Below, piece by piece: positions 34,466-41,610 of a stretch of 41,610 nt of DNA (position 1 is the first letter of the stretch; every line of letters starts with the position of its first letter). The stretch comes from Saccharofermentans sp. (GTDB lineage Bacteria > Bacillota > Clostridia > Saccharofermentanales > Saccharofermentanaceae): NCBI GenBank assembly GCA_024684815.1, contig JAIKWL010000027.1, positions 1 through 41,610 on the forward strand, given 5' to 3'. The notes beneath the pieces were generated by a model. It saw nothing but the letters and a program-made list of their open reading frames with translations, was not told the DNA's origin and ran no database searches. Made by a program: the position numbers and the translations under genes.

Positions 34466-36160
34466 ATGTTTTTCAGAAGGATTATCGCTGCTGCGATGAC
34501 AGCCGGTATTATGTTGTCATTAGCCCCTTTTACGGTCTTGGCTGATTCATCCGGCTGGCAGGGAAGCGATGAGAACGGATGGCGATATTTCACGTCTGAC
34601 GAAGAATACATTAAAGACAGCTGGAAGTATATCAACGGCAACTGGTATTACTTTAATGACATCGGACTTGCTCTTACTGATGTCTGGGCTTATATAGAAG
34701 GCAAGCTTTATCATTTTGATAAGAACGGTCATATGGAGAGAAATAAGTGGATATCCTGCGGTGAGATCAAGATCCCTGAAGGGAGAGAACTCTATGCCAA
34801 TGAGAGGATCGTATTAAATCCTGAATACCAGGGCAAACATAACTGGCGTTATGTCGGAGATGACGGTGCTGCTTATATCGGATGGAAAAACATCAACGGT
34901 TCATGGTATCACTTCAGTGACGATAAGAGCTGGTATAACGACATAAGGATGGGCAGGTATGGTCAGATCGATTACGGCTGGTTTACTGATAAAGACGGTT
35001 CAAATTATTGTTTTGACAGCAATGGAAAGATGATGACGAATACCTGGTATGATCAGGGAGACGGAGTCTGGTTTTATTTCGGTTCTGACGGACGTGCATA
35101 CGAGGGATGGCATAAGCTCGGCGGTAAGTGGTACTGGTTCAACAAATGGTATGACAATGACAGTTATGATTTGAACATTGCCAGGGGTGTGACAGATGTT
35201 TACGAAGGAAACGGTGTATACGGAACATGTGTTTTTTCTGATGATGGCGAATTGCTCTATGGCTGGCAGCAGGTAAACGGCAAATGGTATTATTCCGCAG
35301 CAAACGGTTTTGCATACAGGAGCAAGTGGTTTGATTATTGCGGAAAGAAATACTATTTCAACTCTCAGGGTGTGATGGTCGCCAGCGAGAAGGAATATTA
35401 CATTGACGGAAAGCTCTATAACTTTGATTCCAACGGAGCTTGTTCAAACTATTCTTCAGCACAGAAGATCGAAGGTTGGTATCAGGTTAAGGGCAATGCA
35501 GTACCCGGATATATTGAGGACGGTTTGGAATACTGGGTCTATGTTGACAAAAACGGAAATCAATACCGCGATAAGTGGCTCAATTACAACGGGTCATGGT
35601 ATTACTTCTATCCGGAAGGCTTCATGGCTTCAGGCATAGACTTTGTATATTACAACGGCAAGATCTATACGTTTGATGAAAAAGGCAAATGCTTAAACTT
35701 TGATCAGAACATAACAGGCTGGTACTCTGTCAAGGTTTCCGAAGACTATACGGCATGGTTTTACTATGGATCTGACGGCAAGGTGTTGACTGGATGGCAG
35801 AATATCAACAATAAGTGGTATTACTTTGGCAAATATAGCGGCACATTGACTCAGAACGGTTTGTTTTCGTTTGAAAATGATGACAGGATGTTTTTCTTTG
35901 ATAAGAACGGTGTATTACAGACAGGCTGGTGTTATGAAGAGGACTCTGATTCCTGGTTTTATGCTGATGCAGACGGTCAGATCTTTAAAGACGGTTGGAA
36001 AAATGTTGACGGTAAGTGGTATTACTTTGATGACATATCCATGGTCACCGACTGTAAGTATTTAGAGATCAAAGGCAAGTATTATGATTTCGATAAGGAT
36101 GGCGTATGCCTCAATCCTGACAGCGGAAGACCGTTGGAAGTGATCATTATCGAGCAGTAA
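34466..36160 (+). CDS. Secreted protein made of cell-wall-binding (GW/WYYF) repeats
   Basis: 564 residues from ATG 34466, chosen because GGGAGG lies 9 bases upstream; the in-frame GTG 34442 and ATG 34448 have no such site and would spoil the signal peptide. Signal peptide FFRRIIAAAMTAGIMLSLAP cut near VLA/DS. The rest is about eighteen divergent units of the form NGNWYYFNDIG, GKLYHFDKNGHM or VWFYFGSDGRA, i.e. choline-binding/CW_binding-like aromatic repeats, with no separate catalytic domain. Conserved Cys positions recur (CG after KWI, CFDSNGKM, GACSN, GVCLNP). It ends with YYDFDKDGVCLNP-GRP, a tail shared with its two close paralogues at 36262 and 39734. Likely role: a wall-associated or released repeat protein; ligand unproven. 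Confidence 0.82.
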   Translation: MFFRRIIAAAMTAGIMLSLAPFTVLADSSGWQGSDENGWRYFTSDEEYIKDSWKYINGNWYYFNDIGLALTDVWAYIEGKLYHFDKNGHMERNKWISCGEIKIPEGRELYANERIVLNPEYQGKHNWRYVGDDGAAYIGWKNINGSWYHFSDDKSWYNDIRMGRYGQIDYGWFTDKDGSNYCFDSNGKMMTNTWYDQGDGVWFYFGSDGRAYEGWHKLGGKWYWFNKWYDNDSYDLNIARGVTDVYEGNGVYGTCVFSDDGELLYGWQQVNGKWYYSAANGFAYRSKWFDYCGKKYYFNSQGVMVASEKEYYIDGKLYNFDSNGACSNYSSAQKIEGWYQVKGNAVPGYIEDGLEYWVYVDKNGNQYRDKWLNYNGSWYYFYPEGFMASGIDFVYYNGKIYTFDEKGKCLNFDQNITGWYSVKVSEDYTAWFYYGSDGKVLTGWQNINNKWYYFGKYSGTLTQNGLFSFENDDRMFFFDKNGVLQTGWCYEEDSDSWFYADADGQIFKDGWKNVDGKWYYFDDISMVTDCKYLEIKGKYYDFDKDGVCLNPDSGRPLEVIIIEQ

Positions 36161-36221
36161 CTCTTATTGCATAGTGCATAAAAATGGCAGTTCCGATTTT
36201 AATAAAAGGAATTTTATATTT

Positions 36222-36230
36222 TGCTATAAT
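36222..36230 (+). promoter_or_regulatory. Extended -10 promoter, duplicated at 39692
   Basis: TGCTATAAT (TATAAT at 36225-36230) followed by CGAATTACTA. The whole stretch 36170-36264 is closely similar to 39640-39736, including TTTTAATAAAAG upstream and the AGGAGGAGAGAATAATGGGA start region. Confidence 0.68.
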
Positions 36231-36261
36231 CGAATTACTATACTTTAAGGAGGAGAGAATA

Positions 36262-37959
36262 ATGGGATTTAAGAAGTTTTTGATCGCTGCTTTCTCCGCC
36301 GGAGTAATCATGTCACTGGCATCTGTTACGGCCATGGCTGACTCGACCGGTTGGAGAGAAGAGGATTCCACATGGCGTTATTACACTTCGGAAACTGAAT
36401 ATGTTACGAATCAGTGGAAGAGTATTGACGGCAACTGGTTTTACTTTATGGATGACGGTTCGGCACTGATCGACAAATGGGCTTACATTGATCACAAGCT
36501 GTATCACTTTGACTCTTCCGGACATATGGAGAAGAATAAGTGGATCAAATGCGGGACACATCATTCAGAAGAAGATCCATGGGTTCCTAACAGGAAGCTT
36601 ATGGAGACTGAAGCTTATAAGGATGTGCAAGATTATCGTTATGTCGGTCCGGACGGTGCTGCATATATCGGTTGGAAGAAGATAGACGGTTCCTGGTACT
36701 ACTTCAGTGATGATAAAGAACGTTGGTACATGGGATGCCAATTTGGCAGTTACGGTCTTATGAAGATTGGCTGGTTTGTTGACAAGGATTATTCCCAGTA
36801 TTGTTTTGCTCCCAACGGAAAACTGATGACAAACACCTGGTACAATGCCGAGGGTGACAGCTGGTTTTATTTCGGATCCGACGGACGTGCTTATGAGGGC
36901 TGGCATAAAATAAACGGTAAGTGGTATTGGTTCGATCCTTACTATAATGAAGGGTCGTACTCACCTATTATGGGAGTCGGTCCTAAATGGACTTACGAAA
37001 AAGACGGAAGATGGGGTTATGTGTTGTTCGATAATAACGGCAGTCCCCTTACCGGCTGGCAGGAGTATTCCGGTGAATGGTATTATGCCGACTCGGAAGG
37101 GTATATGTACTTCAACAGATGGCTAAAATATAAAAACTATTATTACTATTTTGACGATAACGGTCATATGGTAAAGGATGCCAAAGATTATTTTGTTGAT
37201 GGAAGGCTTTACAATTTCAATGCCAACGGTATCTGCACCAATAATTCCGGTACAAAGGTTAGTGGCTGGCATGAAATAAAAGGAAAAGACAAGCCCGAAA
37301 ATATAAACTATCAGGTATATGTTTATGTGGGATCTGACGGTGCAACATATAAAGACAAATGGCTGAATTATAAGGGTGCATGGTACTATTTCGACAGTTC
37401 AGGATATATGGTTGCAAATACCTATATTATCGAAGATGGCAAGATTTATGAGTTTGATAAGAACGGTAAGTGCAAAGATCCGAATCCGGCTCATAAAGGT
37501 TGGTATAAGATGGTCATTAATACTGATGATTTCAAGTTTGAAGGATGGTACTATTTCGGTTCAGACTATCGTTTTCTGAAAGGCTGGCAGAAACTTAACA
37601 ATAAGTGGTATCACTTCGACGAATACAGCGGATTGATGGACTGTAACGGACTATATGCATTCGGTGAAAATAACACTGAATGGTGGCACTTCAAAAAGGA
37701 TGGAGAATTAGTCATCGGCTGGTACAAGTATGAGGGTTACACATGGTATTATTCTGATTCCAGCGGAAGAGCTTTCTCTGACGGTTGGTTCAGTTATGGC
37801 GGTAAGTGGTATTATTTTGTCGGTTGTGCAGCTGTCTACAATGTCGAATATTTTTTGATCAATGACGTATATTATGATTTTGATGAGGAGGGTGTATGCC
37901 TGAATCCGGAAGGAAGACCTATGGGTGTTCTCATCATCGAGCGGTATGCTGATAAGTAA
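36262..37959 (+). CDS. Secreted cell-wall-binding repeat protein (paralogue)
   Basis: 565 residues from ATG 36262, with AAGGAGG 8 bases upstream; longer in-frame starts would add a non-signal extension and cross the promoter. Signal peptide MGFKKFLIAAFSAGVIMSLA, cut near AMA/DS. The mature protein opens with STGWREE and is composed of about eighteen aromatic repeats (GNWFYFMDDG, HKLYHFDSSGHM, KWYYFVG). It ends YYDFDEEGVCLNPEGRP plus a short charged tail. Alignable over its whole length with the proteins at 34466 and 39734, so these arose by tandem duplication. No enzyme domain. A terminator follows. Confidence 0.83.
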   Translation: MGFKKFLIAAFSAGVIMSLASVTAMADSTGWREEDSTWRYYTSETEYVTNQWKSIDGNWFYFMDDGSALIDKWAYIDHKLYHFDSSGHMEKNKWIKCGTHHSEEDPWVPNRKLMETEAYKDVQDYRYVGPDGAAYIGWKKIDGSWYYFSDDKERWYMGCQFGSYGLMKIGWFVDKDYSQYCFAPNGKLMTNTWYNAEGDSWFYFGSDGRAYEGWHKINGKWYWFDPYYNEGSYSPIMGVGPKWTYEKDGRWGYVLFDNNGSPLTGWQEYSGEWYYADSEGYMYFNRWLKYKNYYYYFDDNGHMVKDAKDYFVDGRLYNFNANGICTNNSGTKVSGWHEIKGKDKPENINYQVYVYVGSDGATYKDKWLNYKGAWYYFDSSGYMVANTYIIEDGKIYEFDKNGKCKDPNPAHKGWYKMVINTDDFKFEGWYYFGSDYRFLKGWQKLNNKWYHFDEYSGLMDCNGLYAFGENNTEWWHFKKDGELVIGWYKYEGYTWYYSDSSGRAFSDGWFSYGGKWYYFVGCAAVYNVEYFLINDVYYDFDEEGVCLNPEGRPMGVLIIERYADK

Positions 37960-37982
37960 ATCAGGATTTCAACAAAAAATGG

Positions 37983-38019
37983 ACAGGAGTTGTTTCGAAA
38001 GAAACAGCTCCTGTTTTTT
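37983..38019 (+). terminator. Rho-independent terminator with GAAA tetraloop
   Basis: ACAGGAGTTGTTTC (37983-37996) pairs with GAAACAGCTCCTGT over 14 positions (one G-U) around GAAA, followed by six T. Very stable. Confidence 0.92.
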
Positions 38020-38125
38020 ATTCGAGAAGAATGCACAAGGCTGAAGCCTGTTAACTCTGTGTGTGAAGTAACCGGAGATATCAGGCATAATGCCGCAGTT
38101 TTGCACGGAAATTGATACAGTCTTT

Positions 38126-38134
38126 TGTTGTAAT
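38126..38134 (+). promoter_or_regulatory. Probable extended -10 promoter
   Basis: TGTTGTAAT followed by CAAAGTA aligns with TGCTATAAT-CGAATTA of the neighbouring paralogue's promoter, so it is probably a diverged copy (TGTAAT at 38129-38134). A CATAAT at 38086-38091 is the alternative. Confidence 0.45.
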
Positions 38135-38167
38135 CAAAGTATCTCAAATAAAGGGGAGGTCTATACT

Positions 38168-39541
38168 ATGGGATTTAAGAAGGGGTTTGCCATTGCGATG
38201 ACTGCGGGAATGATGCTGACATTCGTGCCGATGGTTTCTTTGGCTGATGAAACCGGCTGGAAAAAAATGACTTACGGATATGAAGGCTGGCGCTATTACG
38301 AGACTGATTTTTTCTATTACAAGAATACCTGGAAGAAGATCGACGGTGTTTGGTACTATTTTGATAATGTGGGTTATGCAATCATAAATGCCGAGAACTA
38401 TACGATCAACGGTAAGGATTATGACTTTGATGCAAGCGGCGCATGCATTGATCCGTATCCTGCAGAAGAGAAGATAACAGGCTGGTACAAAAGAAGCCGG
38501 AGTGTCTGCAGCAACGATTATTCATACATTAAAAGTGATTGGTATTACTACGATTCAGACGGTAACGCGTGCTCGGGTTTTAAGAAGATAGACGGCAAGT
38601 GGTATTATTTCGATCTTGAGACTAATAAGATGCATGTTACTCAGCCTTATGATGCCGGCGAGGACATTGACGGCGACTACTACTTTTTTAAAGAGAATGG
38701 CGAGATGGTAACAGGCTGGTATAAAGCAGGCGATTACTGGATCCTTGCAAGACCCAACGGTAAGCTTTATTCATATGAATGGTACCCAAACGGTGGTAAC
38801 TGGTATTATTTCTGCGGAAGAAGGATGCTCGCAAATGTGGAAAATTACTGGCTCAATGACATCTATTATTCATTCGATGCCAACGGCGTTTGCATAAATC
38901 CCGGCGCAAAGGTTGAGAAGCACACCGGATGGTTTAAGATGTTCGGAGGATTCGAGCAGGATTATGACTGGTTCTACTTTGACTCAAACGGAGAGCCTTA
39001 TAAGGGCTGGCATAAGATCGATGGCAAGTGGTACTGCTTCGCTTCCGGTAACGGCATTATGTATGATGATGGCATAAGTTATGTTGACGGAAAGTATTAT
39101 ATGTTCAAATCGAGCGGAGAAATGGCAATCGGGTGGACATATTATACTGACAGATGGGCCAATTCTTTCTGGTACTATAGCGGTTCGGATGGAAGTTTAT
39201 ATACGGGTTGGAGACAGATCAACGGAAAATGGTATTATTTCGCTCCATCCGGTAACTATATGTATTCAGACGGCAGATTTATGATCGAAGGTAAGAGATA
39301 TGTATTTAATCCTGATGGCGCGATGGTTACAGGCTGGTCTTCTTATGATACAAAAGGAAATTATACATACTGGTTCTATTCGGATTCCGACGGCGTATGT
39401 TATGAGAGCAAATGGCTTAACTACAAGGGTTCCTGGTATTATTTCGATCAGTACGGTCAGATGGTAGCGGATTTTGAAGAGTATGAGATCAACGGCAAAC
39501 TCTACGACTTCGATGCTAATGGTGTCTGCCTGAATCCTTAA
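38168..39541 (+). CDS. Secreted cell-wall-binding repeat protein (diverged paralogue)
   Basis: 457 residues from ATG 38168 (GGGGAGG 8 bases upstream). Signal peptide MGFKKGFAIAMTAGMMLTF, cut near SLA/DE. About fifteen aromatic repeats follow (GVWYYFDNVG, GKWYYFDLETN, DWFYFDSNGEP, GKWYYFAPSGN). It is shorter than its neighbours and lacks their KWI-CG and GRP-tail segments, stopping directly at DFDANGVCLNP, so it is the most diverged member of the set. Flanked by strong terminators on both sides, so it is transcribed alone. No enzyme domain. Confidence 0.82.
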   Translation: MGFKKGFAIAMTAGMMLTFVPMVSLADETGWKKMTYGYEGWRYYETDFFYYKNTWKKIDGVWYYFDNVGYAIINAENYTINGKDYDFDASGACIDPYPAEEKITGWYKRSRSVCSNDYSYIKSDWYYYDSDGNACSGFKKIDGKWYYFDLETNKMHVTQPYDAGEDIDGDYYFFKENGEMVTGWYKAGDYWILARPNGKLYSYEWYPNGGNWYYFCGRRMLANVENYWLNDIYYSFDANGVCINPGAKVEKHTGWFKMFGGFEQDYDWFYFDSNGEPYKGWHKIDGKWYCFASGNGIMYDDGISYVDGKYYMFKSSGEMAIGWTYYTDRWANSFWYYSGSDGSLYTGWRQINGKWYYFAPSGNYMYSDGRFMIEGKRYVFNPDGAMVTGWSSYDTKGNYTYWFYSDSDGVCYESKWLNYKGSWYYFDQYGQMVADFEEYEINGKLYDFDANGVCLNP

Positions 39542-39570
39542 TATTTCTGTTAAAATAACGGTGATGATTT

Positions 39571-39614
39571 AAGACCGGATTTGTCCGAAGGGGCAGTTCC
39601 GGTCTTTTATTTTG
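39571..39614 (+). terminator. Rho-independent terminator
   Basis: AAGACCGGA (39571-39579) pairs with TCCGGTCTT (39598-39606), extended by an inner TGTCC/GGGCA stem with GAAG loop, followed by TTATTTT. Confidence 0.85.
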
Positions 39615-39691
39615 CGGACCGGATAGAGAAAAAACTTTACATAGTGCACAAAAACAGGCGTTCCGGTTTTAATAAAAGTATTTTTACATTT

Positions 39692-39700
39692 TGGTATAAT
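39692..39700 (+). promoter_or_regulatory. Extended -10 promoter (copy of that at 36222)
   Basis: TGGTATAAT (TATAAT at 39695-39700) followed by CGAAATACTA, in the same context as the promoter at 36222-36230; the leader up to the ATG is also conserved. Confidence 0.7.
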
Positions 39701-39733
39701 CGAAATACTATAAAAAATCAGGAGGAGAGAATA

Positions 39734-41410
39734 ATGGGAATTAAGAAAATCTTAGTTGCTGCTTTCTCTGCCGGAGTTATCTTGTCATTGGCTTCTGTTG
39801 CTGCCATGGCAGACTCGACCGGTTGGAGAGAGGACGAATGGGGCTGGCGCTATTACACTTCGGAAACCGAATGTGTTGAGGACCAGTGGAAGAGCATCGA
39901 CGGCAACTGGTACTATTTCATGGAAGACGGTTATGCATTGACGGATTGCTGGGCATATATCCAGCACAAAATGTACCACTTCGATAAAAACGGTCACATG
40001 GAGAAGAACAAGTGGATCGCCTGCGGCAAGCATGTTGCACAAGACTTTGATATTAACGGATCGATCACAGAAGGATCAAGCTATTATGCCGGAAAACAGG
40101 ACTACCGTTATGTCGGTTCAGACGGTGCAGCTTATGTCGGATGGAAGAAGATAGGCGGATCCTGGTACTACTTCAGTGATGATAAAAGTAGCGAGTTTGG
40201 CAGATACGGTCTTATGCAGATCGGCTGGCTGGAAGACAAGGACGGTTCCAGTTACTGTTTTGACGGCAACGGAAAAATGATCACAGGCTGGTTCAATCCC
40301 AAGGATGATATCTGGTTCTATTTCGGATCTGACGGCCGTGCAGCTAAGAAATGGGCTAAGATCAATGGTGACTGGTATTGGTTCTATCCTTATTATGAAG
40401 AGAGAACCGGATGTTCATGTGCTATGACAACCGGCATAAGCGGGGGTGTCGATGATGCTACCGAAACTTACCAAGAGTTCCTGTTATCAGACAGCGGCAA
40501 GCTTGTCTATGGCTGGAATAAATATGACGGTGAATGGTATTACAATGATTCCAACGGCTTCCTGTATAGGGAAAGATGGCTTAAGTACAACGGTAATTAT
40601 TATTATTTTGACTACAATGGCTGTATGGTAAAAGATGCTAATGATTATTTCGTTGACGGACGCCTTTATAATTTTAATTCCAGCGGGATATGCACAAACA
40701 ATTCAGGAAAGAAGATAAACAGCGGCTGGTTTGAGATAAAAGGCAAAGCAAAACCCGATTATTTAAGATATGATTCTATATGGGTCTACATAGGAAGCGA
40801 CGGTTCCGTTTACCGCGATAAGTGGCTGAATTATAATGGCTGCTGGTATTATTTCCTCTCTGACGGTATGATGGCTTCGGGTGCCGGATATATAGTTGAC
40901 AATGGCAAAGTATATGAATTTGAAGATGACGGCAAGTGCAAGAATCCGAACCAGCATTATACCGGATGGCATTGTGTTAAGGATTATTACGAAAACGAGA
41001 CATGGTTCTATTTCGGAACTGACGGACGTATTTTGACCGGATGGCAGAAGATCGATAACAACTGGTACTATTTTTTCTCTGACGGCTATATGGAAAATAA
41101 TGGAACGTATGACTGGGGCGAAGGTTTTTATCACTTTGCAGAAGACGGCAAACTGATCATCGGATGGTATAAGGATAATTATGATTGGCAGTATTCATAC
41201 CCTGACGGACATGCTGCCCATGACGGATGGATCAAGATCGACGGCAACTGGTATTTCTTCGAATACGCATGGGCTCGTTCAAGTTGTACTATAATAATCA
41301 ATGACCGTTACTATGACTTCGATGAGAATGCCAAATGCATAAATCCCGATGGCAGACCTCTCGATGTAATTGTAATCAGAGATTACGATATTGCTGTTCC
41401 TGTCGGTTAA
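39734..41410 (+). CDS. Secreted cell-wall-binding repeat protein (paralogue)
   Basis: 558 residues from ATG 39734 (CAGGAGG 8 bases upstream); the longer open frame to 39581 crosses the terminator and promoter and is not used. Signal peptide MGIKKILVAAFSAGVILSLA, cut near AMA/DS. It is closest to the protein at 36262: both start STGWRE...WRYYTSETE and keep the order of about eighteen aromatic units. The end YYDFDENAKCINPDGRPLDV is the shared tail with an extra eleven or so residues. No enzyme domain. Compared with the 36262 protein, changes are spread over the repeats, suggesting an older duplication or diversifying selection. Confidence 0.83.
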   Translation: MGIKKILVAAFSAGVILSLASVAAMADSTGWREDEWGWRYYTSETECVEDQWKSIDGNWYYFMEDGYALTDCWAYIQHKMYHFDKNGHMEKNKWIACGKHVAQDFDINGSITEGSSYYAGKQDYRYVGSDGAAYVGWKKIGGSWYYFSDDKSSEFGRYGLMQIGWLEDKDGSSYCFDGNGKMITGWFNPKDDIWFYFGSDGRAAKKWAKINGDWYWFYPYYEERTGCSCAMTTGISGGVDDATETYQEFLLSDSGKLVYGWNKYDGEWYYNDSNGFLYRERWLKYNGNYYYFDYNGCMVKDANDYFVDGRLYNFNSSGICTNNSGKKINSGWFEIKGKAKPDYLRYDSIWVYIGSDGSVYRDKWLNYNGCWYYFLSDGMMASGAGYIVDNGKVYEFEDDGKCKNPNQHYTGWHCVKDYYENETWFYFGTDGRILTGWQKIDNNWYYFFSDGYMENNGTYDWGEGFYHFAEDGKLIIGWYKDNYDWQYSYPDGHAAHDGWIKIDGNWYFFEYAWARSSCTIIINDRYYDFDENAKCINPDGRPLDVIVIRDYDIAVPVG

Positions 41411-41610
41411 AAAACCGAACTGTATCTGAATTGATCAAATACTGAATTGCGGGGCTGTCTCAAAGCAAAATGAGCAATGTCATTAAGTTAAGCTGACGTT
41501 GACTCACGGAGACCACAAAAACAAATCAAAAAGAGACTGGAGAATCAAAAGCTTCAGTCTCTTTTCATTTTCCGGGCAGCGTAAACAGACAGATTGAGTC
41601 TGCTTTTTGG
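41411..41610 (+). other. Downstream region with IS-end-like sequence and a terminator
   Basis: No gene seen. GGGGCTGTCTCAAA at 41451-41464 resembles outer ends of several clostridial insertion sequences, but no transposase remnant accompanies it. At 41530-41570 AAAGAGACTGGAG pairs with CTTCAGTCTCTTT around a 9-base loop and is followed by TTCATTTT, a likely terminator. A shorter CAGAC/GTCTG hairpin with CTTTTT lies at the very end. Confidence 0.5.
41530..41570 (+). terminator. Rho-independent terminator
   Basis: A 13-bp stem (AAAGAGACTGGAG / CTTCAGTCTCTTT, one G-U pair) followed by TTCATTTT. It lies 119 bp after the last gene and could end its transcript or belong to the IS-like sequence around it. 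Confidence 0.7.

Overview
The window looks like a chromosomal segment (possibly a whole contig) from a Gram-positive, low-to-moderate-GC member of the class Clostridia. The evidence is strong GGAGG ribosome binding sites, extended -10 promoters (TGNTATAATC), sortase and Cna-B/FctA-type surface proteins, and secreted proteins built of choline-binding-like GW/WYYF repeats. No tRNA, rRNA, CRISPR array or phage module was seen. The left edge cuts into an IS256-family element and the right edge carries IS-end-like sequence, so both ends may be assembly breaks at repeats.

Layout. 1-137: end of an IS256-type element. 138-1475: structured intergenic DNA, a PEBP-family protein and an unknown protein (both minus). 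1608-2293: a TetR-type regulator with its own promoter and operator. 2313-6489: a LysR regulator divergent from metE-metF (cobalamin-independent methionine synthesis). 6564-7670: a YD-repeat-like lipoprotein. 8019-21178: a sortase-assembled pilus locus. 21369-29753: housekeeping and accessory genes (HAD phosphatase, zinc-ribbon membrane proteins, several GNAT acetyltransferases, a phosphodiesterase-like enzyme, a CAT-like acetyltransferase, a patatin-like lipase, a DUF3592-like membrane protein). 29954-41410: five consecutive secreted cell-wall-binding repeat proteins; the first also carries a transglutaminase-like domain and twelve InlB-type repeats, and the other four are almost entirely repeat.

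The most interesting part is 7.7-21.3 kb. It encodes a 2458-residue adhesin, an FctA/Spy0128-like major pilin, a signal-peptidase-like protein in which the catalytic Ser and Lys are replaced by Asp and Gly (the substitutions described for the streptococcal pilus factor SipA), a class B sortase, a LytS-type histidine kinase and a response regulator with a SARP-like winged helix. Both surface-protein genes have the same promoter layout: two 7-bp direct repeats (KTGTCYC) spaced 11 bp apart, then exactly 11 bp, then a -10 box, with no -35 box. This is the binding geometry known for SARP activators, so I infer that the two-component system at the end of the cluster switches on the pilin genes at its start. 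A terminator-like hairpin after the major pilin gene probably sets the ratio of pilin to assembly and signalling proteins. Two 25-bp palindromes with the same 15-bp core lie just outside the two ends of the locus.

The surface-protein cluster at 30-41 kb appears to have grown by duplication: two of the all-repeat genes share not only leader peptides but about 95 bp of promoter DNA. One clear broken gene was found: a GNAT acetyltransferase interrupted by a single in-frame TGA.
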